From Cupriavidus necator A5-1 (lineage in GTDB: Bacteria; Pseudomonadota; Gammaproteobacteria; Burkholderiales; Burkholderiaceae), in NCBI RefSeq assembly GCF_000744095.1, contig NZ_JQLI01000001.1, positions 4,216,001 through 4,280,000 of the forward strand: 64,000 nucleotides of DNA. The letters run 5' to 3'. Under the pieces are notes generated by a model that did not search any database, was not told the DNA's origin, and was given only the letters and a program-made list of their open reading frames with translations. The position numbers and the translations under genes are program-made. Of this stretch, positions 57,055 through 64,000 are shown in pieces. Every line of letters starts with the position of its first letter. The first letter of the stretch is position 1.

Positions 57055-57069
57055 TGGCACACTTGTCGC
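57055..57069 (+). promoter_or_regulatory. Candidate sigma-54 promoter
   Basis: TGGCACACTTGTCGC carries a perfect -24 element (TGGCAC) and, five bases on, TCGC in place of TTGC. The invariant GC at -12 is present. It sits 75 bp before a possible small gene and 2.4 kb from a sigma-54 activator. A second TGGCAC at 57033-57038 has no good -12 partner. Weak evidence. Confidence 0.3.
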
Positions 57070-57143
57070 TCAGTATCCGCAAGGGACGCGGTAACGCGTC
57101 AGTGACCATCGTCCGGACTTTGTACGCAGGAGACAAACCAGCC

Positions 57144-57386
57144 ATGCGTCATCCGCCATCACGCATGACGGCGCGCCGGCGCTCATACCGGCTGGCGGGC
57201 CCGCCGCCATCGGTGACGGACCTGCTTTCGCCGCCGCTGCTGCCCTATCCGCGCGTGCACGCGCCGCCAGCCACGCCCGCCGTGCCGTGCGCGGCGCTCA
57301 GCGTTGGCAAGGGCATCGGCACGGCGAAGCGCGCGGGGTTCGCACGCGCCGCCTGCCGGCGCCATGCGGGCAAGCGGCGCGCCTGA
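57144..57386 (+). CDS. Possible small Arg-rich protein
   Basis: An 80-codon frame starts at an ATG with AGGAG 11 bases upstream. The product is Arg/Pro/Ala-rich with no family resemblance, and such frames arise easily in this GC content. I list it as doubtful. Confidence 0.25.
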   Translation: MRHPPSRMTARRRSYRLAGPPPSVTDLLSPPLLPYPRVHAPPATPAVPCAALSVGKGIGTAKRAGFARAACRRHAGKRRA

Positions 57387-57565
57387 CGGCACCCGCGCAA
57401 CCGCGTGTTCGGGCGCCACAGGGCGCGGGCGTATGGCGGTGCGTCACGGCCTCAGTGCCCCGGTGCCGCAAACAGGATCATTGCAGGCTCGCGAGCCAGC
57501 GTACCTGCACGGATTTGTGCTCCGTCCCCCGGCGGGCACTTTTTTTCCACAGGGAGGCGCAGTCC

Positions 57566-57946
57566 ATGAAAGCCGGAATCCTTGCCGCCGCGCTGGCCGT
57601 CTGCTCGGGCAGCGCAGTCGCCGCGAGCTACGCCTGGTTCGATCGACCCGACGAAGCCAGCGCCAACAGCCATGCCGCGGTCAGCAACGATATCTATGTG
57701 CGCGGCTGGGGCTGGGCATGGGGCGAGTTGCTCATGCGTCCCGATGCCCCGGCCGCGCCGGCGCCGCAGGACGGCCGCCAGGCGCGCGACATCCTGGACC
57801 GCCGCGACGCGGTGCCGTGGCGCCAGCAAGACGAAAACGAAGCGCCGCGCCATCCGCGCGGCAAGATCAGCATGAACCTCGCTGCCGCCCCCGCGGATGC
57901 GGACGGCGCCGCCGGGGCCGGGCGGCCCCACAAGACTGTGCGCTGA
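57566..57946 (+). CDS. Hypothetical secreted protein
   Basis: The 126-residue protein has AGGGAGG upstream of the ATG and a clear signal peptide (MKAGILAAALAVCSGSAVAA, cleavage near residue 19). The mature part is acidic and Pro/Ala-rich with YAWFDRPDEA near its start, and no known domain. It could be a periplasmic or extracellular protein. It is convergent with the sigma-54 activator gene, 134 bp apart. Confidence 0.65.
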   Translation: MKAGILAAALAVCSGSAVAASYAWFDRPDEASANSHAAVSNDIYVRGWGWAWGELLMRPDAPAAPAPQDGRQARDILDRRDAVPWRQQDENEAPRHPRGKISMNLAAAPADADGAAGAGRPHKTVR

Positions 57947-58080
57947 CAGGCTGTGCGCTGACGTGCCAGCGGGCACGGGGAAAGGTGGAACTGGCGAGCG
58001 GACGTCGCCCGTTCCCCTTTCCTCTGGCGCCTGAAGCTGGCGCGCCGCTTTTGCCGCCGCTTTTGCCGCTGCTGTTACCC

Positions 58081-59448
58081 CTATTCACCTGCCGGGGCCT
58101 GGCTCTCCACGCGGATATTGTGCTTGTGCATGAGCCGGTACAGCGTCACGCGCGACACGTTGAGCTCGCGCGCGGCCGGCACCACGTGAAAGCCGTGGCT
58201 GGCCATCACGGTACGAATCGCCTCGCGCTCGGCCTCTTCGCGAATCGCGTCGAGGGTCTTGCGCGGCAGGTCCGTGCCACCATGCAGCTGCAGGTCCTCG
58301 GCGGTGATCTTGCGGTTGTCGGTCATCACGATGGCGCGCCGCACGCGGTTGATCAGCTCGCGCACGTTTCCCGGCCAGGCGTACTGCATCATTGCCTGCG
58401 TCGCGCACGCCGAGAAACCGCGGATGCGCCGGTGCGCCTCGTGGCCGTGCTCGGTCAGCACCGCGTTGGCCAGCAGCAGGATGTCCTCGCCGCGCTCGCG
58501 CAGAGGGGGGATGCCCAGCGTCAGCACGCACAACCGGTGGAACAGATCGGAGCGGAAGCGCCCGTCGCCTTGCGCCGCCACCAGGTCCACGTGCGTGGCC
58601 GAGATAATGCGCAGGTTCAGCGGGATCGACTGGTGCCCGCCCAGCCGCGTGATGGTGCCTTGCTGCAGGAAGCGCAGCAGCGCCACCTGGCTTTCCAGCG
58701 GCAGGTCGCCGATCTCGTCCAGGAACAGCGTGCCGCCCTGCGCCTGCTCGATCCAGCCGACCTTGCGCTGGTTCGCGCCGGTAAACGCGCCCTTCTCGTA
58801 GCCGAACAGCTCGGACTGCACCAGGTGCGAGGGAATGGCGCCGCAGTTGATGGCGATAAACGGTCCCTTGCGCCGGCTCGACGCATCGTGGATCGCCTGC
58901 GCGGCCAGTTCCTTGCCGGTGCCGGACTCGCCGGAGATGAAGACCGGCGCCTCGTTGTGCGCCACCTTGGCCAGCGAGCGGAACATCGCCCGTATGGCCG
59001 CGCAGTCGCCGATCATCGTGCCGCGCGAGGCGGGCTCCTGCACGCGCGCGCCGTGCAACGAAGCCATGCCGTGCGCATGCTTGAGCGTGTAGAGCAGTTC
59101 CTCCACCGAAAACGGCACGCGCACGTAGTCGATGCAATAGTCGCGGATCAGCCGGCGCACGCGCTCCTCGGCGAGCATGGCATCGGAGGTGATGGCGACC
59201 CACGCGACATGCAGGTACTGCAACGCCTGCTCGAGCTGCACGAGTTCGGCATCGCTGTAGTCGGACTGCAGGTCGATCACGCCGGCCATGGGCGGACTGG
59301 CGCGCACCACGCGTTCGAGGTCGCGGACCTGCTGCACGCGGCGGACTTCCCATCCCGCGCCGAAGCTGGACGGGTCAAAACCAAAATCTTCATGACGCGA
59401 CACGACCACGATCTGTGCAGTGCGTGACGCCTTGCACAGTCGGTCCAT
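58081..59448 (-). CDS. Sigma-54-dependent transcriptional activator (VpsR-like)
   Basis: The 455-residue protein has a receiver-like N-domain (residues 12-125) with no obvious phosphoacceptor Asp and a central AAA+ domain. The latter shows Walker A GESGTGKE, the sigma-54 contact loop GAFTGA, Walker B GGTLFLDEIGDL and an arginine-finger region. A Fis-type HTH (ARELNVSRVTLYRLMHKHNI) ends it. This layout resembles VpsR-type regulators that respond to c-di-GMP and control exopolysaccharide or biofilm genes, but the target here is unknown. A GGGAG site precedes the ATG. A small unknown gene lies 125 bp upstream on the same strand. Confidence 0.88.
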   Translation of the reverse strand: MDRLCKASRTAQIVVVSRHEDFGFDPSSFGAGWEVRRVQQVRDLERVVRASPPMAGVIDLQSDYSDAELVQLEQALQYLHVAWVAITSDAMLAEERVRRLIRDYCIDYVRVPFSVEELLYTLKHAHGMASLHGARVQEPASRGTMIGDCAAIRAMFRSLAKVAHNEAPVFISGESGTGKELAAQAIHDASSRRKGPFIAINCGAIPSHLVQSELFGYEKGAFTGANQRKVGWIEQAQGGTLFLDEIGDLPLESQVALLRFLQQGTITRLGGHQSIPLNLRIISATHVDLVAAQGDGRFRSDLFHRLCVLTLGIPPLRERGEDILLLANAVLTEHGHEAHRRIRGFSACATQAMMQYAWPGNVRELINRVRRAIVMTDNRKITAEDLQLHGGTDLPRKTLDAIREEAEREAIRTVMASHGFHVVPAARELNVSRVTLYRLMHKHNIRVESQAPAGE

Positions 59449-59573
59449 CACGATCTCCCGGACGTTAGGCTTGTTCTTGGTTCCGGCACCCGTGGCCACC
59501 GCCGCGGCCTGCGGCCGTGGCGGGCGGTGGGGCTGAACTGGCTGCGGGCCTGCGCCCGCGCGCGACGTCGGTA

Positions 59574-60038
59574 TCACGAGCTGGACAGACTGCGGGACTG
59601 CTCGTCAGGCGCGGCAAGGTAATCCGCGCCCCCCTGGAGCTGCTCGCGGATGCGCCGTCGCACCGCCTCCTTCTCACGCATCAGCTCCAGGCTCGGCGCC
59701 TGGGGCGATTGGCCGGAGTACTGATAGTAGAGCGTCTTGTAGGTCAGCTGGCTCAGGATCCATTCCTGCAGCAGCACGCGCTGGCGCGCCAGCTCGCCTT
59801 CGAGCAGGCGATGGCGGCGCAGCAGGTTCTGCACGGCGGCGCGCGCGGTGTCGCTGAGTTCGCTGTCTTCGGCAAGCAGGGCCGCGACGTCGGCGGTAGC
59901 GCCGTCATGAGGTGCCTTGCTGAGGTGTGCTTCGCCTGCAGCTTCCCCCCGTGCAGCCCAGGCGCGATGATGAATGGATCGATTGACGGACTCCCTGACG
60001 GGCCCGATGGCGGGTCGCCGGATCTCTCCTGCGGTCAT
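59574..60038 (-). CDS. Hypothetical protein
   Basis: The 154-residue protein has a GGGGA ribosome-binding site. The first 40 residues are variable; residues 45-140 form long amphipathic helices, including an ELARQRVLLQEWILSQLTYK segment, and suggest a coiled coil. No family is recognised. It precedes the sigma-54 activator gene on the same strand and is probably co-transcribed with it, so a role in the same pathway is possible. Confidence 0.6.
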   Translation of the reverse strand: MTAGEIRRPAIGPVRESVNRSIHHRAWAARGEAAGEAHLSKAPHDGATADVAALLAEDSELSDTARAAVQNLLRRHRLLEGELARQRVLLQEWILSQLTYKTLYYQYSGQSPQAPSLELMREKEAVRRRIREQLQGGADYLAAPDEQSRSLSSS

Positions 60039-60357
60039 GATTATCCCCGTTGAACAACATCCCCCGGCACTACACGTCTGCGGTTACCACTTGTCAGTCT
60101 TGGAATATTTGTCCGCGTGGCGCGCGTGTTCCCCGCACGCTCCCGGCTGGTGGCTTTGCCGTCTTCTTGTCTGACGGTCTGTCCGGCGCTGTCCCCACAC
60201 TGGCGGACGGCGCCGAAGGCTCTCGGTAATCTCCGGCATCCTGCCGCATGCACCGGAGTCAAGAAGGGGCGCCTTGCCGCGCCCCTCTTTGCCACGCCTA
60301 TAGTTCAGTGCATTTGGGGCGGTTTGTCCAGCCCTGAGTGGGTGACTTACGCCCAAT

Positions 60358-60375
60358 CTCATACTTTGGTATGAG
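60358..60375. promoter_or_regulatory. Short perfect inverted repeat, possible operator
   Basis: CTCATACTTTGGTATGAG has 7-bp perfect arms around TTTG. It lies 320 bp upstream of the minus-strand unknown gene at 59574. Size and symmetry suit a dimeric repressor site. Confidence 0.35.
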
Positions 60376-60455
60376 CCCACGCGCACACGCCCGCAAGCCC
60401 ATCCGAGCCGTCTTCGCCACCGTGCCATGGGACCGGTAAATGTCTGCTTACATGG

Positions 60456-60474
60456 TACGCAGAAACGGGTACGC
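60456..60474 (-). repeat. Dispersed 19-bp motif, copy 8
   Basis: TACGCAGAAACGGGTACGC on the plus strand, one variable base from consensus. Confidence 0.9.
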
Positions 60475-60602
60475 TTTCGCACCCCGAACGGGTGATCGCG
60501 GCAGTCTCGCCAAGGAATTTCGGACGGTCGTGCGGAGCTTCCCGGGCGCTGCCTGTCGCATTCAGTGAGCGCGACTTCGGCGCGCTGGGAGCAGGCAAGC
60601 GG

Positions 60603-60621
60603 CACGCAGAAACGGGTACGC
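60603..60621 (-). repeat. Dispersed 19-bp motif, copy 9
   Basis: CACGCAGAAACGGGTACGC on the plus strand, exact copy; 147 bp from copy 8. Confidence 0.9.
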
Positions 60622-60646
60622 ACCGCGTGCCGTGCGCGGGGGGATG

Positions 60647-60670
60647 ACGGGTACGCAGAAACGGGTACGG
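60647..60670 (-). repeat. Dispersed 19-bp motif, copy 10, with the half-site repeated
   Basis: The core copy is 60652-60670. Here the half-site ACGGGTACG occurs twice, at 60647-60655 and 60661-60669, 14 bp apart. This shows the motif as a direct repeat of a 14-bp unit. Confidence 0.85.
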
Positions 60671-60752
60671 AATGAGGTTTCGGACAGCCCCCTGCAATGC
60701 GCGGCCAAGCGCTATCCATCGGTACTGCATTGGGATGACGTCATCAAGACAT

Positions 60753-60786
60753 AGAAAAAGAGACGGGTTTCGCCGTCCCTTCTTTG
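60753..60786 (-). terminator. Rho-independent terminator of the NCS2 permease gene
   Basis: GAGACGGG and CCGTCCC pair around TTTCG with A-rich sequence on the left (60755-60760) and T/C-rich sequence on the right. On the minus strand the stem is followed by a T-run. It lies 54 bp after the permease stop. Confidence 0.8.
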
Positions 60787-60839
60787 TCCTGCACTACCTA
60801 TAATGCCCCGGCCTTTGTCTCATCCGTCTGGGGCCGTAT

Positions 60840-62210
60840 TTAGTGACCCGGCAGGTAATAGAACTTGAAGACAAAGACCGCCGCGATGACCCACACCATC
60901 ACGGGCACACCGCGCGCGCGGCCGGTCAGCAGCTTGAGCGCCGCGTAGCTGATGAAGCCGAACGCGACACCGTTGGCGACCGAGTACGTGAACGGCATGC
61001 CGAGCGCGGTCATCACCGCGGGCACGACTTCGGTCACGTCGTTCCAGTCGATCTCGAGCAGCTCGCGCAGCATCAGGCACGACACATAGAGCAGCGCCGG
61101 TGCGGTGGCATAGGCAGGCACGGTGCCCGCCAGCGGTGCGATGAACAGCGCCGCCAGGAACAGCACCGCCACGGTCACCGCGGTCAGGCCGGTACGCCCG
61201 CCCGCCTGCACGCCCGAGGCGCTTTCGATATACGCGGTGGTGGACGACGTGCCGAGGAACGAGCCCGCCATGATCGCCGTGCTGTCAGCCATCAGTGCCT
61301 TGTTCAGCCGGCCCATGCGCCCGGCCTTGAGCAGGCCCGCGCGGTTGGCCACGCCCATCAGCGTCCCGGTGGCGTCGAACAGCTCCACCAGGAAAAACAC
61401 CAGTACCACGTTGATGATGCCGATCGACAAGGCCGCGCTGATATCGAGCTTGAACAGCGTGGGACTGAGCGACGGCGGCGCGGAGAACACGCCGTGGAAG
61501 GTGTTGCCGGCAAAGACGAAGCTCAGCAGCGTGGTGAGCAGGATGCCGATCAGGATCGCGCCCTTCACGCGCAGGTGGTCCAGCGCCACGATCACGAAGA
61601 AGCCGACGATGGCAAGCACCGCCGGGGGCTGGTGCAGGTCGCCGATGGTCACCAGCGTTGCCGGGCTCGCGGTGACGATGCCGGCATTCTTCAGCGCGAC
61701 GATCGCCAGGAACAGGCCGATGCCCGCGGTGATCGCCACGCGGATCGAATGCGGGATGCCGTTGACGATCATCTCGCGCACGCGGAACAGCGTCACCAGC
61801 AGGAACAGGCAGCCGGAGATAAAGACCGCGCCGAGCGCGGCCTCCCACGCAAAGCCCATGCCCTTGACCACGGTGTAGGCGAAGTAGGCGTTCAGGCCCA
61901 TCCCGGGCGCCAGCGCGATCGGGTAGTTGGCGTAGAAGCCCATGATCAGCGTGCCGATCGCCGCGGCCACGCAGGTGGCGACGAACACCGCGTCCTTGGG
62001 CATGCCCGCGTCGCCCAGGATCGACGGGTTGACGAAGATGATGTACGCCATCGTCAGGAACGTGGTGATGCCGGCGAGGATCTCGGTGCGGACATTGGTC
62101 TGGTGCTCGCGCAGCTTGAACACACGCTCGACCAGCGAAGGCGCGGCGTGCGGCTGGGGCGGATTGGCGGAAGACGTGCCCGGCTTGGAGGCGGGTTCCG
62201 GCATCGACAT
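60840..62210 (-). CDS. NCS2-family purine permease (AzgA/GhxP-like)
   Basis: The 456-residue protein has 12-14 membrane helices. The start HQTNVRTEILAGITTFLTMA, then IIFVNPSIL, is diagnostic for the AzgA-like NCS2 branch (hypoxanthine/guanine/adenine). ALAPGMGLNAYFAYTVV and SSTTAYIESASGVQAGGRTGLTA (about residue 330) form the substrate site. It imports purine bases with protons. A GGAG site precedes the ATG, and a terminator follows the gene. No purine gene is adjacent. Confidence 0.94.
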   Translation of the reverse strand: MSMPEPASKPGTSSANPPQPHAAPSLVERVFKLREHQTNVRTEILAGITTFLTMAYIIFVNPSILGDAGMPKDAVFVATCVAAAIGTLIMGFYANYPIALAPGMGLNAYFAYTVVKGMGFAWEAALGAVFISGCLFLLVTLFRVREMIVNGIPHSIRVAITAGIGLFLAIVALKNAGIVTASPATLVTIGDLHQPPAVLAIVGFFVIVALDHLRVKGAILIGILLTTLLSFVFAGNTFHGVFSAPPSLSPTLFKLDISAALSIGIINVVLVFFLVELFDATGTLMGVANRAGLLKAGRMGRLNKALMADSTAIMAGSFLGTSSTTAYIESASGVQAGGRTGLTAVTVAVLFLAALFIAPLAGTVPAYATAPALLYVSCLMLRELLEIDWNDVTEVVPAVMTALGMPFTYSVANGVAFGFISYAALKLLTGRARGVPVMVWVIAAVFVFKFYYLPGH

Positions 62211-62642
62211 GAAGGTCTCCTGATATCGTTATCGTGTCCGCGACGCCTGGTGCGGAGGCCGCACCGCTTGCTGGCGACGCATGACCGGCCCCCCCTACGC
62301 GGCAAGCGTACTCTGGTCCAGGCCGACCCCGCTGCGCGCTGGCGCGGCGAATAAGCGATATGCAAAAGGCGTGATGATCCCACAGCGCGCGCGGGTGCTG
62401 CCGGCGCCAGCCTGGTGCGCCCGTTCATGGGCGGCCCCGTGCGCCCTTGGGGCCGCCCCCAGCTTGACGCTGGCGGCAATCCCCCGTATAAACCCGGCTA
62501 GATTCAAGTGACGAGGCAACAGTTCATTCGTTAGCCACCGTCTGGTACTTCGGTTGTCCATGGTGTCCTTTCCTTGAGTTCCCCGTGTCGGATGACGTGT
62601 TCGTCATGCGATCTTTTATGTCCTTTTTCTGGAAAGCAAATC
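62211..62642. other. Divergent intergenic region: NCS2 promoter and cspA leader
   Basis: About 430 bp containing the cspA promoter and its long leader (about 62499-62642), and, on the minus strand, the purine permease promoter. No other gene is seen. Confidence 0.75.
62464..62492 (+). promoter_or_regulatory. Sigma-70 promoter of cspA
   Basis: TTGACG (62464-62469) and TATAAA (62487-62492) are separated by exactly 17 bp, near ideal. Transcription should begin near 62499, leaving a 5' leader of about 144 nt before the ATG, as in cold-shock mRNAs. Confidence 0.8.
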
Positions 62643-62846
62643 ATGCAAACCGGTATCGTCAAGTGGTTCAACGACGCCAAGGGCTTCGGCTTCATCAAGC
62701 CGGACGCGGGTGGTGACGACCTCTTCGCCCATTTCTCCGAAATCCGCGCCGACGGCTTCAAGTCGCTGCAGGAAAACCAGCGCGTGCAGTTCGAAGTCAA
62801 GAACGGCCCGAAGGGCCTGCAGGCCGCGAACATCACCCCGCTGTAA
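62643..62846 (+). CDS. cspA: Cold-shock protein (CspA family)
   Basis: The 67-residue single-domain OB-fold protein has the RNA-binding motifs RNP1 (KGFGFI, residues 13-18) and RNP2 (LFAHFSEI, near residue 28). It begins MQTGIVKWFNDAKGFGFIKP. It binds single-stranded RNA and melts secondary structure at low temperature; members are also growth-phase regulated. Strong promoter, long leader and terminator make a complete single-gene unit. Confidence 0.95.
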   Translation: MQTGIVKWFNDAKGFGFIKPDAGGDDLFAHFSEIRADGFKSLQENQRVQFEVKNGPKGLQAANITPL

Positions 62847-62907
62847 GCGTTGACCGCCGGCGCGCTCCGTGCGCGCCGCACAGCGTGAAAACCCCGCCCC
62901 CGTGGCT

Positions 62908-62940
62908 AATGCCGTTCAGTTAAGTCTGAACGGCATTTTT
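62908..62940 (+). terminator. Rho-independent terminator of cspA
   Basis: A perfect 12-bp stem AATGCCGTTCAG / CTGAACGGCATT (62908-62919 and 62926-62937) with a 6-nt loop runs into a T-tract (62936-62940). It is the strongest terminator in the window. Confidence 0.95.
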
Positions 62941-62989
62941 CATTGCAGGGGTTGTAAACAAGGTGTCGAGCTGTTAACTTGCCGTTTCG

Positions 62990-64000
62990 ATGCTATCGGA
63001 ACAAGTCCACGCCACCCTTGAGCTTAGTGAACCGGCCAGTTTTGCCCGGCTCAGCGAGCATCTGCCGATAGCTTGGATTGAGCAGGCGTTGGCAGCCTCG
63101 GGGACCGCGTCCATTCGTCGGCGTCGACTGCCCGCAGAACAGGTGGTCTGGCTGGTCATTGCACTGGCGCTCTATCGGCACCAATCGATTCCCGATGTGC
63201 TGGAGACGCTGGACCTGGCACTGCCCAACGATGCCAACGCCTGTGTCAGCAAGAGCGGGATCGCCCAAGCCCGCGAGCGGCTTGGAGACAAGCCTCTGTT
63301 GTGGCTGTTCGAGCAGACCGCACGCGCGTGGGTGGCTCAGGATGCTGCGCACTACAAATGGAAGGGCTTGGCGCTTTACGCCATGGATGGGACCACCTTC
63401 CGCACCGCGGATAGTCCTGAGAATCGCCTGCACTTTGGCGCCCAGAGCTATGCCAGCGGCAAGGTCGCCAGCTATCCACAAGTCCGCGGTGTCTCGCTCA
63501 CGGCCGTGCCCACCCATCTTGTTGCCGATATCGCCTTTGGCCGTTATGGGTGCAATGAGATGCTCTATGCCAAGACGCTCATTGAGCGGGTCCCGGATGA
63601 TTCGCTGACGATCTTTGACAAGGGCTTTCTGGCCGCAGAGATCCTGTGGGGCTTGCGCATGGGCGGCAGCGAGCGCCACTTCCTGATCCCAGCGAAAAAG
63701 AATCTGCAGTGGGAGCTGCTCTCAGGCAGTGCGGATGATGGCATCGTTCAGATGAAGGTCTCACCTCAGGCTCGCCGCAAGAATCCAGCCTTGCCAGAGA
63801 CCTGGACCGCGCGCGCGATCCGGAACAAGGACTCAGATCGCATCCTGTTGACCTCGTTGACGGACCGTCGGCGCTTCAAGGCAGCCGACATCATTGCGTG
63901 CTACCAGCGCCGTTGGGAAATCGAAACCAGCTATCGGGAACTGAAGCAGACGATGCTCGGGGCCGAACTGACCTTGCGCAGCCGCCAGCCTGAGGGCGTG
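62990..64000 (+). mobile_element. IS4-family transposase, 3' end beyond the window
   Basis: The frame is open for 337 codons to the window end. The N-terminal IS4 domain (residues 10-100) precedes the DDE core: first Asp133 (LYAMDGTT), second Asp210 (TIFDKGF), and Glu312. The IS4 signature Y-2-R-3-E-6-K is complete at residues 305-319 (YQRRWEIETSYRELK). It catalyses cut-and-paste transposition. Codon use is less GC-rich than in neighbours, a sign of recent arrival. The left inverted repeat must lie in 62941-62989, just after the cspA terminator, but cannot be fixed without the right end. Confidence 0.92.

Larger units (their letters stand above)
56595..57143. other. Gene-free region after the small lipoprotein gene
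   Basis: About 550 bp with copy 7 of the dispersed motif at its left end and a short degenerate direct repeat (GCCGTTGCCGAC at 56697 and 56734). Near its right end are two TGGCAC elements (57033 and 57055) resembling sigma-54 -24 boxes. No recognisable gene. Confidence 0.55.
60039..60839. other. Intergenic region with three 19-bp motif copies
   Basis: About 800 bp without a recognisable gene. It holds copies 8-10 of the dispersed motif, all in the minus orientation, at spacings of 147 and 49 bp. It also has a perfect inverted repeat CTCATAC-TTTG-GTATGAG at 60358-60375 and the NCS2 terminator. It is the densest cluster of the motif in the window. Confidence 0.7.

Noticed and set aside
57304..59427. 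707-codon open frame opposite the sigma-54 activator
   Set aside because: It runs antisense through the conserved AAA+ domain and encodes no known domain.
60794..60815. TATAAT element upstream of the NCS2 stop on the plus strand
   Set aside because: No -35 partner and no plus-strand gene follows; an antisense promoter cannot be supported from sequence alone.

Overview
The window is 64 kb of GC-rich DNA from a beta-proteobacterium of the Burkholderiales. Cupriavidus (C. necator / C. taiwanensis group) is the best fit. Reasons: many tripartite-tricarboxylate (Bug) receptors and LysR regulators, CaiB and acyl-CoA chemistry, and an edd / zwf-pgl-glk block with its own two-component system of the kind I recall from chromosome 2 of C. 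necator. This assignment is inference; no rRNA or tRNA gene is present to anchor it.

Layout. 1-2108: end of an aromatic amino acid ammonia-lyase and a cation:proton antiporter. 2121-5683: a decayed locus. A LysR gene has lost its 5' end and carries a frameshift. An SGNH hydrolase has lost its 5' end at the same point. A DUF1932 dehydrogenase is truncated against a protocatechuate 4,5-dioxygenase-like alpha subunit, and a Bug receptor carries an amber stop. 5866-9774: peroxiredoxin-like protein, LysR, glutathione transferase, prolyl aminopeptidase, MOSC protein. 9863-11254: argG with its terminator. 11557-15454: CoA-transferase, Bug receptor and enoyl-CoA hydratase with a LysR regulator. 15706-20259: small housekeeping and unknown genes (VOC, slyX, DUF1439, EamA, Sir2). 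20473-24885: two-partner-in-one patatin autotransporter, YeeE/YedE pair, PcaR-like IclR regulator with its operator. 24971-30239: YcgR, LysR/LysE pair, and a DNA/RNA repair block (thpR, ogt, ada-alkA fusion). 30426-35734: M16 peptidase, an SOS-controlled unknown gene, an acyl-CoA dehydrogenase. 35856-40206: OPT transporter and an aromatic FAD monooxygenase/DUF2783/MarR unit with a palindromic operator. 40203-43064: YccF, a 2-hydroxyacid dehydrogenase, and a 1-kb non-coding inverted repeat. 43065-50425: Entner-Doudoroff block, zwf-pgl-glk plus response regulator and histidine kinase, divergent from edd. 50436-62210: MscS channel, MFS, prfC, YihY, a sigma-54 activator, NCS2 purine permease. 62464-64000: cspA with promoter and terminator, then an IS4-family transposase cut by the window end.

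The most unusual signal is a dispersed 19-bp non-coding motif, GCGTACCCGTTTCTGCGTG. I found ten copies between 40.7 and 60.7 kb in both orientations, plus one degenerate copy at 26.9 kb. Nine of the ten lie between genes; one lies in frame inside glk. It is not a perfect palindrome; it looks like a 14-bp direct-repeat unit, and one copy shows the repeated half-site in full. I do not recognise it as any described element.
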